Assembly (NCBI GenBank): GCA_034440575.1
Contig: JAOTOL010001633.1
Coordinates: 310,001 to 374,000 of the forward strand
Source of the DNA: Imbricaverruca yamaguchii
Taxonomy: Eukaryota > Arthropoda > Thecostraca > Neoverrucidae
DNA length: 64,000 nt
Direction: 5' to 3'
A program made the position numbers and the translations under genes. The notes under the pieces are model-generated. The model was not told the origin of the DNA, searched no databases, and was given only the letters and a program-made list of their open reading frames with translations. Shown here one piece after another: positions 35,501 through 44,965 of this stretch. Each line of letters opens with the position of its first letter. The first letter of the stretch is position 1.

Positions 35501-38500
35501 TGTTCTGACCATGTATTCCGGGCGTGTGTTTTGGCCATGTATTCCGGGCGTGTGCTCTGACCGTGTGTTCCGGCCATGTGCTCCGGTCTTGTGCCCGGGC
35601 CGTGTACTTCAGCCGAGTATTCCGGACAGAGCGCGCTGACCCGCCTGGTGCGGCCGGCAGACGCGCCGCTCAAGGTGACCCGGTTCGCCGACACGCCCGA
35701 GTCCGAGCCGGCCTCGCTGGTCGGCGGCGACGTCGCCTCGCGCAGCCCGTCGCAGCTGGACGTCAGCACCAGCGCCACGCCGGCCGACACGGACAACTCG
35801 AACTGCTCCGAGTGGCAGGCAGATGGCACCACCAGCTGCTCTGAGGCGCACCACGAGGACGCCAGCCGCGCCACGTCCCAGCTGACGGAGCGCACCGACG
35901 ACACGGACCTGGCCGAGCGGAGGCCGCGCCGCCGCCGCCGCACGCGCCGCAGACGCAAGCCGCATCCGCTGCACACGGAGCACACCGACCTGCTGGCCAT
36001 CCAGATCATGCCGCTGTGGGTGAAGCTGCGCCCGCACCAGCCGGCCGGCGGCGCTGAACACGAGCCGGTCGGTCAGCCGGCCGGTCGGCCACTTGTTCAC
36101 CACACTGTTCAATCGTACAATTATCTCTCCCCGGGGACTGGGCAGGCATGAGCTGGTACGTATAGATGCGTTGCCGTCCTGACATCGCCGCCACAGCATC
36201 GGCGCTCTGTACACCGGGATGTCGGTATACTGCCCGAGGGTGGTATGCCGTCCATCGCGAATAGGGGACGAGTGGTCTAGGGGTAAGTTGCCCGTCTCAC
36301 AATCAAAAGGTTGTGGGTTCGAATCTCACCTGCCGCTACTCTTCGTCCACGACCAATCGGCGTGAGGGATTGGCGACGCTACATGACTCAACGGCCAAGG
36401 TGTCGTAAAACCAATAACCAACCAACCAACGCGAATAATAAAACTCAACAACACACGGTTTTCAGACGATAGCTCCGAAGCCGTTTGATACAGGGTAGGT
36501 TAGTTTTGTCCGTTATTTGCATACACTGCCTAGTCTGACCAGCTACGACGGTATCTTTTTATTTGCATGCAGTATTTTGTGGGACATTCCCATCAATGTG
36601 AATTAAGGTTGTTAATATAGACAGAAGGCTAAGTTCAAGTCCACATATTGCCATTTGGCATATATACTTCACAGATACTTCACAGTGCTACCTACTCCTG
36701 TATGCGGCCCTACACAGATCCACATGCAGGTGCAACATGAAACGTGGTCCTGTTCCAATGCTTTTATCGTTGACTTTTTACCGAGCTCTTCGCTGTTTCT
36801 GTTTGTGTTTCCGTCCGTAAAATTGGCACGCCATTCCTCCTTTCTATACGAGGTGCCTTTTAGAAACGGAAATTCCATTGTATAGTTGTGATCAGTTGCG
36901 TTTTCGGAGAGTCAAAGTTCGGAGGCAGAATCTCCACCCACTGGGACCTGGCTGAAATAGCACGTGTTTATGGTATTTTATTTCCTGTTTGTTTTTTGTT
37001 CATCACTTAGTTCCTTTCCCCCATGTTGCCTGTTTTCTCAGCTGGGGGTATGCCCAGGTTTGTCGTCTGACCTCTGCACGTCTTGTTGGTGCAGGTCGGA
37101 GTGGAGGTGGTACCGGGAGGAGTACCGTGCACTGCAGAAGGAGAACATGGCGGCCGTCAAGCAGTCACTCAGGCAGGAGACCACGCTGGCAACCGCAACG
37201 CAAAAGGTCGGGGCTGGTCTGCACAGGTCACCGCACCATGGCCTCTCTCCTTGGTGACTGTGAATCGTGAACTTTGAGCTCTAGCTGGCATTTGTGCAGG
37301 TCCATCTTTGGGTATAAATAACAGATTCTGCGTCAGCTTAGATCACAAGTTATGTAAGTCACACCTTGTAAACTGACAAACTACATTATATTGTATGCGT
37401 TTATCGGAATTCACCCACAGTAAGCGACTTGTTCGGTTTTTCTTCTACCACGCTTATTCCTTGGTCATCAACTGGGCTCAGTGCGGCTTAGTGTTCGTGT
37501 ATCAGTCGGTGTGGTCTGACGGCCGACTGGTCCTCAGCGGGTGCTGTGTGTCAGTCGGTGTGATCTGACGGCCGACTGGTCCTCAGCAGGTGGTGTGTGT
37601 CAGTCGGTGTGGTCTGACGGCCGACTGGTCCTCAGCGGGTGCTGTGTATCAGTCGGTGTGGTCTGACGGCCGACTGGTCCTCAGCGGGTGCTATATGTCA
37701 GTCGGTGTGATCTGACGGCCGACTGGTCCTCAGCAGGTGGTGTGGTCTGACGGCCGACTGGTCCTCAGCAGGTGGTGTGGTCTGACGGCTGACTGGTCCT
37801 CAGCGGGTGCTGTGTGTCATTCGGTGTGATCTGACGGCCGACTGGTCCTCAGCAGGTGGTGTGTGTCAGTCGGTGTGGTCTGACGGCCGACTGGTCCTCA
37901 GCGGGTGCTGTGTGTCAGTCGGTGTGGTCTGACGGCCGACTGGTCCTCAGCGGGTGCTGTGTGTCAGTCGGTGTGGTCTGACGGCCGACTGGTCCTCAGC
38001 GGGTGCTGTGTGTCAGTCGGTGTGATCTGACGGCCGACTGGTCCTCAGCGGGTGCTGTGTGTCAGTCGGTGTGGTCTGACGGCCGACTGGTCCTCAGCGG
38101 GTGCTGTGTGTCAGTCGGTGTGGTCTGACGGCCGACTGGTCCTCAGCAGGTGGTGTGTGTCAGTCGGTGTGGTCTGACGGCCGACTGGTCCTCAGCGGGT
38201 GTGTGTGTGTGTGTCAGTTGGTGTGGTCTGACGGCCGACTGGTCCTCAGCGGGTGCTATGTGTCAGTCGGTGTGGTCTGACGGCTGACTGGTCCTCAGCG
38301 GGGTTGTGTGTCAGTCGGTGTGATCTGACGGCCGACTGGTCCTCAGCGGGTGGTGTGTGTCAGTCGGTGTGCTCTGACGGCCGACTGGTCCTCAGCAGGT
38401 GGTGTGTGTCAGTCGGTGTGGTCTGACGGCTGACTGGTCCTCAGCAGGTGGTGTGTGTCAGTCGGTGTGGTCTGACGGCCGACTGGTCCTCAGCAGGTGG

Positions 38501-39785
38501 TGTGTGTCAGTTGGTGTGGTCTGACGGCCGACTGGTCCTCAGCGGGTGCTATGTGTCAGTCGGTGTGGTCTGACGGCTGACTGGTCCTCAGCGGGGTTGT
38601 GTGTCAGTTGGTGTGGTCTGACGGCCGACTGGTCCTCAGCGGGGCTCAGCCGGTACTGTGCCGCAGTTCGTGCCCTCGACAGTGGTGCGGTTCACGGTGG
38701 TGCGGACCGGATCCAGCGACAAACATCTGGTGGTGAGTATCTGTCGGGAACGCCAGGTCGCGATGGCGTGTGCTACGGGGCCACCGTGGCTGTAATTTAA
38801 TAGACAAGGAAATGGCCTCGTGAAGAAAAAACAAGCAACCATGCTACAAATTGAGAACTAACAACCATGCTGTATAGTACAAATTTTAAGACATACTGAC
38901 GTCCGAATTTACCAAAGGTATGTTGCAGTAGTCGCCTATGATATGCAGTAATGGGCACAGCTGATTGTAAGCATGATATGATTGAAGTGATTGCATTGGC
39001 GTTCTTGAGTGATGCCCCCTGCTGTCTCATATTTATGCGTCAATGCCTCAGTAGCCGGCTTCAGATTTTGATTTCATGTAATTTTGTTTTGTTCTGCGTT
39101 CTGTTTCGTCAGGCGAGTTTGAAGCAAAGGCCTGGCGTGTTGTACGTTGAGCTGTGTTCGGAGAGCGAAGTGGGGTTTTTGCGCTTCGACTGTGCGCAGG
39201 CGGCGGCAGACTGCCTAGCCTCCGATCTCAAGGATCCTGTCCTGATTCAAGGTGAGTAATAACGATAGTCGGTGGCTGGGCCGATGCACTGTGGTAGGGA
39301 CAGAAGCACCGATGCCAGACATCGACACTACTGACGAGCCGTGGTGGCGTGTAAATTATTACACAACTTTGGTGTGAGCGGACTCGATGTTTTGATTTCT
39401 TACCACGCATTCTGAACGATTATTTCATCCAGTTCGTACAGTTGTGCTTTGCTCGCTTGTTGCTTGGCTGGTGGTCGGACGACCTGACTCACATTCTGCC
39501 TGGATCTGTGTTCAAGTAGCGAGTTCAAACCCACACGTCTGGCAAACTGTTCTCGCCAGACACACACAAGCAGGCGGACTTCGACAGCGCTGCTTTGGTA
39601 GTAATGTCCGTCTCTCTCCATCAGGCGACGAGGAGCTGAGCTACTGGCGCCGTCTGGTGGCCGAGCGCCAGCTCACCAGAAATACACGTGGACGCAGCCA
39701 TGCTGAGCGAGGTCGTGACAAACTGCTGCGACGTCTGAAGGAGTGCACTCTGAGCGAATCTGCGACAGACTGCTGCGACTTCTGA
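26421..39785 (+). CDS. LARP7: La-related protein 7 (7SK RNA-binding protein), nine exons
   Basis: LARP7 binds the 3' end of 7SK RNA and stabilises the 7SK snRNP that restrains P-TEFb in the nucleus. The joined exons give 531 residues (human about 580). Order: La motif (about 15-95; KKRLYSMILNQIEFYFSNSS, then SIAELLTFNKLKAL), RRM1 (about 105-165; IYVENIP, RNP1-like GQHRGFGFVEF), acidic/Ser-rich linker, Arg-rich block RRPRRRRRTRRRRK (about 345), the SEWRWYREEYRALQKENMAA segment typical of LARP7, then the C-terminal xRRM (FVPSTVVRFTVV, PGVLYVELCSESEVGFLRF, GDEELSYWRRLVAERQ). All intron phases agree. The last codons come from a tandem repeat. A CR1-like LINE sits in intron 4. Confidence 0.92.
26572..27544. 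other. LARP7 intron 1
   Basis: No repeat array, transposon end or extra exon was recognised. Confidence 0.5.
27545..27726 (+). CDS. LARP7: LARP7 exon 2 (second half of La motif)
   Basis: Acceptor ggtcgccag completes Tyr; the exon reads YISIAELLTFNKLKALAAEP, then VVRALSTSQFLQLS and LCTIYV. It matches the YVDIS-LL-FNKMKKL region of LARP7. Donor gtgggt in phase 0 was chosen over gtgagt four bases on, because only the former joins in frame to exon 3. Confidence 0.9.
27727..29331. other. LARP7 intron 2
   Basis: No feature was recognised apart from an imperfect pair of short repeats near 27960-28070 (ccagccaatacactccagca / catccaatacactccaccag). The right end of the intron holds the dispersed repeat at 29332-29461. 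Confidence 0.45.
29332..29461. repeat. Dispersed repeat, copy 2
   Basis: Partner of 16688-16822 in the same orientation: gatgtcgata-atcc, ttccaccctcttccacgaat and gtatcactgg match in order. Its family is unknown. Confidence 0.6.
29591..29755 (+). CDS. LARP7: LARP7 exon 3 (RRM1 core)
   Basis: Acceptor gcccacag, donor gtgagc, phase 0 at both ends. It encodes ENIPRSSGVEALSRTFSAYG, then HRTTGQHRGFGFVEFRTPN. GQHRGFGFVEF is the RNP1 strand, with both aromatic positions present. Confidence 0.92.
29756..31532. other. LARP7 intron 3
   Basis: 31021-31106 is a diverged copy of the body and tail of the SINE at 36264-36429 (ggccacgttacgtgaccc, gtgtcgtaagaccaatac). 31170-31340 holds about three decayed units of 60-70 bases built on catgcctcagacccagcctt. 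Nothing else was recognised. Confidence 0.55.
31533..31749 (+). CDS. LARP7: LARP7 exon 4 (end of RRM1 and acidic linker)
   Basis: Acceptor cgcactaccag, phase 0: AFGALGLRMASEHYPEYPAA, then SDDDDQTDEVTSGGW and PGKRKPSTDSSSR. Composition matches the poorly conserved LARP7 linker. Donor gtgcgg, phase 1, is weak, and gtgcgg recurs nearby; it was chosen because the phase fits exon 5. Confidence 0.72.
31850..34598 (+). mobile_element. CR1-like non-LTR retrotransposon, 5'-truncated and inactivated
   Basis: The plus-strand frames contain an endonuclease piece with GDFNL, then reverse transcriptase motifs AAGPDEIYARVL, NYRPISLTSLVCKVLE, HGFRKGRSCLTNLLDF, YLDFSKAFDKV, SGVPQGSVLGPLLFIIFVN and LKFADDLKVF, and a C-terminal YRRLRGDLIEVFKFVHG. 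The style is CR1/L2-like. In-frame stops (for example 33776 and 34094) and several frameshifts kill it. The 3' end is a short (TCTTTATG)n tail at 34574-34598, the octamer tail expected of CR1. The 5' edge is approximate. It lies sense-oriented in LARP7 intron 4. Confidence 0.88.
34599..35415. other. LARP7 intron 4, right part
   Basis: No feature was recognised between the LINE tail and the repeat before exon 5. Confidence 0.45.
35420..35611. repeat. ~26-bp minisatellite abutting LARP7 exon 5 acceptor
   Basis: Units of gaccatgtattccgggcgtg (with 13-base half units such as gtgtgttccggcc) run to the acceptor. The exon itself starts CCGAGTATTCCGGACAG, so the unit core gtattccgg also occurs just inside the exon. 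Confidence 0.8.
35613..36015 (+). CDS. LARP7: LARP7 exon 5 (Ser/acid linker and Arg-rich block)
   Basis: Acceptor cgtgtacttcag finishes an Ala codon; AEYSGQSALTRLVRPAD leads into an Asp/Ser/Thr-rich linker, the basic run RRPRRRRRTRRRRK (probable nuclear localisation or RNA contact) and LLAIQIMPL. Donor gtgggt, phase 2, gives a perfect join to SEW of exon 6. An alternative acceptor at 35633 (ttccggacag) would be phase 0 and would not fit exon 4. Confidence 0.8.
36264..36429 (+). mobile_element. tRNA-derived SINE, full length with target duplication
   Basis: A head with A-box-like tggtctaggggtaag and B-box ggttcgaatct is followed by a tRNA-unrelated body and the tail gtgtcgtaaaaccaataacc + (AACC)n. 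Direct repeats cgcgaata lie at 36256-36263 and 36430-36437. The tail resembles that of the LINE-type 3' ends elsewhere in the window. Diverged relatives lie at 31021-31106 and about 46068-46240. Confidence 0.8.
36438..37094. other. LARP7 intron 5, right part
   Basis: No feature was recognised. Confidence 0.45.
37095..37206 (+). CDS. LARP7: LARP7 exon 6 (SEW/EY segment)
   Basis: Acceptor gttggtgcag adds the third base of Leu; the exon reads SEWRWYREEYRALQKENMAA, then VKQSLRQETT. It corresponds to the SEW..LKKEYLALQK segment that precedes the xRRM in vertebrate LARP7. The donor gtcggg is weak but in phase 0 with exon 7. Confidence 0.85.
37480..38655. repeat. 49-bp minisatellite before LARP7 exon 7
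   Basis: About 24 units of tcagtcggtgtggtctgacg, gccgactggtcctcagcggg, tgctgtgtg. Variants: gcaggtggt for gcgggtgct, and some units lack the first part. Each unit carries a pyrimidine-AG (ggtcctcag) resembling a 3' splice site. The array stops about 12-20 bases before the true acceptor gtgccgcag. Confidence 0.95.
38667..38732 (+). CDS. LARP7: LARP7 exon 7 (xRRM strand 1)
   Basis: Acceptor ctgtgccgcag, donor gtgagt, phase 0 at both ends. The 22 codons FVPSTVVRFTVVRTGSSDKH-LV match the start of the LARP7 xRRM (QFVSGVIVKI in human). Confidence 0.87.
39113..39251 (+). CDS. LARP7: LARP7 exon 8 (xRRM strands 2-3)
   Basis: Acceptor tttcgtcag, donor gtgagt after one base of a Gly codon. It encodes PGVLYVELCSESEVGFLRFD, then AQAAADCLASDLKDPVLIQ, corresponding to VLYVDLLEGDTECHARF of human LARP7. 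Confidence 0.92.
39625..39785 (+). CDS. LARP7: LARP7 last exon (xRRM helix 3 and repeat-derived C-terminus)
   Basis: Acceptor ctctccatcag completes Gly; GDEELSYWRRLVAERQLTR matches the GDHEQRYWQKILVDRQ helix that caps the 7SK binding site, and GRDKLLRRLKE matches the basic end. From codon GAC at 39717 the sequence is the first unit of a 47-bp tandem array, so the final CTLSESATDCCDF and the TGA at 39783 are repeat-encoded. Confidence 0.83.
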
Positions 39786-40100
39786 AGGAGTGCACTCAAA
39801 GCGAAACTGCGATAAACCACTGTGACGTCTGTAGGTGGGCACTCAGAGCGAAGCTGCAGCAAACTACTGAGACATCTGAAGGAGCGCACCCAGAGCGAAG
39901 CTGCGACAAACTGCTGCGACCTCTGAAGGTGGGCACTTGCTGGGCTGCGACGTCTCAACGAGCGCACTCAGAGGGAAGCTGCGACAAACTGTTGCGACGT
40001 CTGGAGGTGGGCACTCGAGTCGGCTGGGATGAACAATCTACTGCCATGCATGAACAAGCGCACTCTAAGCGGAGCTACGGCAAACCGCTGCCACGTATGA
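39717..40100. repeat. 47-bp array seeded in LARP7 coding sequence
   Basis: About seven decaying units of gacaaactgctgcgacgtct, gaaggagtgcactctgagcg, aatctgc. Unit 1 is in frame with LARP7 (DKLLRRLKE). Later units show gaaggtgggcac in place of gaaggagtgcac, which looks like a splice donor. Confidence 0.88.
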
Positions 40101-42311
40101 ATAAGCGCAATCGGAGCGAACAGCGGACAGATGCTGGCTGTATGATGTCCAACACTGCTGTATATGCGTGGTGATGATAATATATGCGTCTAGTTTCCGT
40201 ATTATGCTGTGTCGTAAATGTCACACGAGACAGTGTCGGTAATGATCAGATGGTTGAGGGAACAGGGGGCATGCGGCCGACTCGGTTCAGGTATCACGAG
40301 AGTATTGATTGCGTTGAACGCAAGCACGCTTACTCATCAAACGCCGGCCGCCAGAGTATGTACACGTATTAGCAGAGCAGAATTGCGGGATAATTATCGT
40401 CTATGCCACGACATACACTGCAGGCGGAAGGTTCGGTCATGTTTGATCCTTCTGTCGTGACTAATGAGGTCGCACATGCACTATCGGGGCGCAGTCGAGC
40501 AGTGAAAAAAAATCACCATTTTGCATGGAAAGTCACGGGTAATAAAATTTTTAGGTTTTCATCCTTGGTGATGACTCATCTTTTCATAAACATATTACAA
40601 ACACGGATGGTGGTTGTTGTGATGGAAATAAAGTGCCTGTTTGCAATGTTTTCATCCTTTTCATTTGTTTTCCAGCAGGTATCAATAGTCTCACTTTCAG
40701 GTGAATATAGAATGAGCTTTGAGACAAATGCATACCATCACAAAACCTAATGGACCTGTAGTGAAGATGTTCCTGGCAGGCTGATAATTATTGTCTTCTT
40801 TTCTTTTCTTATCTTCATGAAGCTAGGCATGAAGTTCACAGTGTATCCTCACAATGCAAAGGATTATATGGCATGATAACATAAGTGCAGCAATCTATGA
40901 ATATGCATGAATCCATGAAATACAAACTCATACCATGCATCTAAAAAAAATGTGAAGCTGTAGCATAACCAGAAATTTGGCTGAGCTGACACGCTTAAGG
41001 GCTGAATCATGACATTGGCCAAACCCAAGTAATTGTCAGCTAATGTGGGAGGGATTTGGAGCAAGGGGATGGGGCATCACCAGCATAGATAGCCTGATTT
41101 GAAGTAAAATTATCCTTTACTCAAGCTCTTCAGAAAAACAGGGAATATTTTATTTGAAGAAAAAGTATTGTTTTCAACTAGAGCTTGCACCTAAACCATA
41201 CAAATCAGGTATTTTGCATCAACGATTTATTAAATCTTACACAACCCAAAGCTGAATGACAACGGGCTGGCTGGATCGACCCATGAGCCTGAACCCTTAA
41301 CAGCGTTGAGTATCATGACTGAGTAGTATCTCAGCACTGATTACAGGCAAAGCATGCAGGCATACAAATTTACATTAATAAATACGGAAATACCCAAACC
41401 TGGATCCTATTCAGCGTCTTACGAGGGCTCTGGTTTGTTTTTCGAAGTCTTGTGTGCGTCACAATTGTAGGTATGTATTTTGAAGAAAAATAGAATTGAT
41501 AAAATGTTCGGATATTAATATATGATTCTCTTCAGATATAAACAGAGAAATAAAGTTAGAATTGTTTCTTCATTTATTTTAACCTTACATTAATAAATTT
41601 CACAAATACTGCAATGGCGCAGAACCTGACGTCAATGGCGCAGGAATCCTATGAGGTTTTCATCATGATGCATCTATTCAGGGTTTTTCATCTTTCACTA
41701 CCTCAGTGATTTTGTTTTTCATTTGCACAGGTACTGAACAAGTAATTCGAAGACACTGCAGTCGAGAGAGAAGCTCCGTACCACAATTTGCACGCGACCG
41801 AACTCGCCATGAACGGTCCCCTATAGACCTTGACGACCGCGATACTCTACAATTCAGCATTCACCACAACTGAGCTGGCTTCCGCCGTCAGTACTCTGCT
41901 GAGCGTATCTGAGGGCTCTGGTGACGTGCATAACGATATGCTGAAACGCCTCCCAGTATGCTTCGGGTGCTCCCATACATTTTCATCCGGTTATGGGAAG
42001 GATTTCCACCCTCATGATGACAAGCGATAGTAATACCGATAGTAAACTTGGCAAGAGCGGACCTGATCCATTACACCGTCAACCTATTGCGCTCACATCA
42101 TCACTGCAAACTTACGGAATGTAGAGGTTGAGTTAGCCATCGGTAGATGTCGCCGTTGGTCGTCCCCTCACCTGAGCTATGTAGGCCCAATACAGTTCTC
42201 ACTCTAACTTCCTGGTGTGTGCATTGGGCCCTACGGCGAACTCGGATGGAACTGAACTACGGAAACTATGGGGAACGTGCGCTTGATGTGGTTTTTGTGA
42301 CACCCATTTTA
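40101..42311. other. Intergenic between LARP7 and talin, no gene recognised
   Basis: No coding motif, array or transposon end was recognised. The 40500-41650 part is AT-rich. Confidence 0.45.
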
Positions 42312-42322
42312 TCATTAGTGTA

Positions 42323-42377
42323 TGGGCGCTGTATAACCACTGCAGTTGATGCGCCCCAAACCTCTAATACTAACTTG
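42323..42377 (+). mobile_element. 55-bp LINE 3'-end insertion with 11-bp target duplication
   Basis: tgggcgctgtataaccactg, cagttgatgcgccccaaacc, then a TAAC-like tail. Direct repeats tcattagtgta lie at 42312-42322 and 42378-42388. The same sequence is inserted in the opposite orientation at 45578-45630. Confidence 0.85.
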
Positions 42378-42469
42378 TCATTAGTGTATTAGTGTATTAG
42401 TACCTAATAAACTAACTTTTCATTAGTGCATTATTTTAATGTTTTTATTGCTGTAAAAATCATCATTTT

Positions 42470-43430
42470 TCAACGCGCAGTGTGGTTTTAAAAAACGATG
42501 CACAGTCGACAATATTGCATCCCTGGACGCAATCATACGAGCTGAGTTTCAGCGCAAACGACACGTTGGTGCTGTTTTCTTTGATACTGAAGCCGCGTAT
42601 GATACGACCTGGCACCACGGGATTCTTCTTGATGTTTTAAAAAGCAAAGCATACGCAGACATGGTACGTTTTCACAAACTTCTTAGCCGGCCGATCCTTC
42701 TGCGTCCGAGTGGGCAATCGGCTCTCAGATTGATACCCACAGCTTAATGGTGTACCACAGGGCAGCGTTTTGAGCGTTCCTTTTTTGAGCGTTCGGAATT
42801 ATGATAAACGACATCGGTGACAACTTTCTAACGACCACCGGGCGATCCTTGTTTGTGGACAACTTCGGTATCTGATGTAATCCTGGGATCCTGTCCGGAC
42901 CAACAAACTGAAAGCGTTAAAACCTCGTCAAGATGTAGGACAGTCCTCCTCGCGACGATCGAGGCGTGATGAAGTGATTATTTTGTATACGTCTAGGACA
43001 CGCATATTTTTCACATCGCTACCTTCTCTGTTCGGAAGAACGAACAGCCTGTCCACGTTGCGGTGATAACCTGTGGCCCATATTTTCAGCGCATGTCACC
43101 TTGAAACGGAACGTCATCGCTTCTTTGAAACCCCATCGCCCACCCTCATGCAGCTACTGGGCGACGACTCACACTATGTTGCTGAACTCTTCCCGTTCCT
43201 TTCTACGGTTGAGGTTGACGTGGTGTACTCTAGCCAGCAAAGGTAGCATACAGACACCAAATATTTTCTGACCAAACAAAATAAATTTACTATGAAATGT
43301 GTTAGCGCATTGTGGCCCCAGACCTCTCATTTACTTGACGCCGATACGTCTTCACCTGGTTTGACTGACGAAGTTATGGAAACTGTATAATCTATGCGGG
43401 TGACGCGCCCCTAAACCACAATAACAACGG
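42470..43430 (+). mobile_element. Decayed Jockey-type reverse transcriptase fragment
   Basis: The plus strand reads CGFKKRCTVDNIASLDAIIR, then VFFDTEAAYDTTWHHGIL, NGVPQGSVLS and MINDIGDNF in shifting frames. These match Jockey-group RT domains (CGFR..RST.D, DLEKAYDTTW, GVPQGSVLS). It ends near gcgggtgacgcgcccctaaa, the 3'-tail motif seen in the short insertions, which suggests that they derive from this family. Confidence 0.75.
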
Positions 43431-44294
43431 TGGCGGTTAGTCACCTGAAAACCGCCTTGAGTGACAAGTCACCAGAGTGAATTGGCGGACGTCACTAGTT
43501 CCAGGGTCATCGGCGGGGCTATCGATGGCAACACCCTTGCGACCATTGGCGTGGCCATCAATGAGGTCATCGGTGGGACCATCGGCGCTCTCGCTCCAAT
43601 CGCAGCCCGCAGTTGCATGCTTTTGCTGCAAGCCCATTTGAATTTCATATTTAGGGGGGCAAATTCACTATTGGAGGGGCAAAATTGAACATTGGTGGAG
43701 AGAGGGAGTACATGCTCTTCCAAAAGTATACATAGCAACACCCCAGACTCGGGCCCTCTCCAGACGTTCGCCCAGGACCAAACCCTGGCTACGCTTCTGA
43801 TATACCCGGACAATTTTTTCCTTTCGAAGTGCCGTTCGATGTCACTTCTTTGAACGTGGTCTGATCCGAAACATGATGAAATACACGAAACTTTTGCAGC
43901 ATTGTGAGGAAGGTCATGCTAGCCCATCCGTGCAACTGTCACCTGTGATTTAATCGCATTTCTTCCATTCATTTTGGACACAGCGACATAGGGTAGAAGT
44001 ATATTTTCTCTTCATTTTGTACAACACCTAACTATGTCGTAACTCGCGGGAAATAGTCAAACTGTTACGAAAACGTATTAACCGCTAGCCGTATACTACG
44101 TGTAAGGCGTTATCTAGCCACTACTCGGCAGTGGCGCGTGCTGAAGCGAATATACGCAGCGATGCCACCGCCCGCGACCAAGCCACATGACCGCCACAGC
44201 TTACGTGCCGCCAGTCTGCAACCACCGGCTCAGACCACGTGACCTCGGCTCCCGCGCCGCCATCCTAGCCTGTGATATGTTGAACGAGGACTCG
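43431..44294. other. Intergenic, downstream of talin
   Basis: No gene was recognised. An imperfect repeat with ggcgtggccatcaatgaggt / atcggtgggaccatcggcg (43510-43590) is open on both strands but has no known motif. Confidence 0.4.
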
Positions 44295-44299
44295 TCATT

Positions 44300-44655
44300 G
44301 GAAGCGGCGCAGCTCCTCGCCGCAGCACCATGTTATAGTGGTCATATGTAGGCAAACACAAACGGCGCAGTCTGCTTCCTCAGTTGTCGACCTACCGCAG
44401 CACCATGTTATAGTGATCATATGTATGCACACACAATCGGCGCAGTCTGCTTCCTCAGTTGACCTACCGCAGCACCATGTTATAGTGATCGTATGTAGGC
44501 ACACACAATCGGCGCAGTCTGCTTCCTCAGTTGTCGACCTACCGCAACACCATGTTATAGTGATCATATGTAGGCACACACAAACGGCGCAGTCTGCTTC
44601 CTCAGTCATTGACCGGCCGTAGCACCATGTTATAGTGGTCATATATAGGCACACA
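44300..44655. repeat. ~74-bp array downstream of the talin stop
   Basis: Five units of about 71-76 bases with gcagcaccatgttatagtga, tcatatgtaggcacacacaa and gcgcagtctgcttcctcagt. It begins about 160 bases beyond the stop codon on the minus strand, so it lies in the talin 3' UTR or just past it. Confidence 0.92.
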
Positions 44656-44812
44656 TAATCACTCTCTGCATCTCGCCAGCCGCGCCGGCAGTTTGCGCCG
44701 CCTGCTCGCGGCGCCGACCACAGTCCATCTCTCTCCCGCTCGTCGGAGCGCCGTGCCGCCGGCCGGCGGCGGCGAGCGGGCCACACAAGCGAGGCGAGCA
44801 CGCCGCCGGCGT

Positions 44813-44965
44813 CTAGGTGTGCCCGCCGCGGTACGAGCGACTCGTGCTGCTCATCGTCACCGTCTTCTCGATGCGCTGCGAGCTCTGCGTCAGCATCTGT
44901 TCGGCGGAGGCCAGCGAGGAGGCCGGGTCGCCGAACCGGCCCACCGAGTAGTGGCTGTTGGATGA
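44813..44965 (-). CDS. talin (rhea-type): Talin last exon (tail end and stop)
   Basis: Acceptor ccgcccacag, 50 codons then TAG at 44815-44813. SSNSHYSVGRFGDPASSLAS, then AEQMLTQSSQRIEKTVTMSS and SRSYRGGHT. Phase 0 with tail exon 2. It is Ser/Thr-rich with several Tyr. Confidence 0.85.
   Translation of the reverse strand, partial: SSNSHYSVGRFGDPASSLASAEQMLTQSSQRIEKTVTMSSTSRSYRGGHT

Noticed and set aside
36264..36340. Functional tRNA gene
   Set aside because: A and B boxes are present, but the acceptor stem is not convincingly paired, and the sequence continues into a SINE body and tail flanked by a target duplication.
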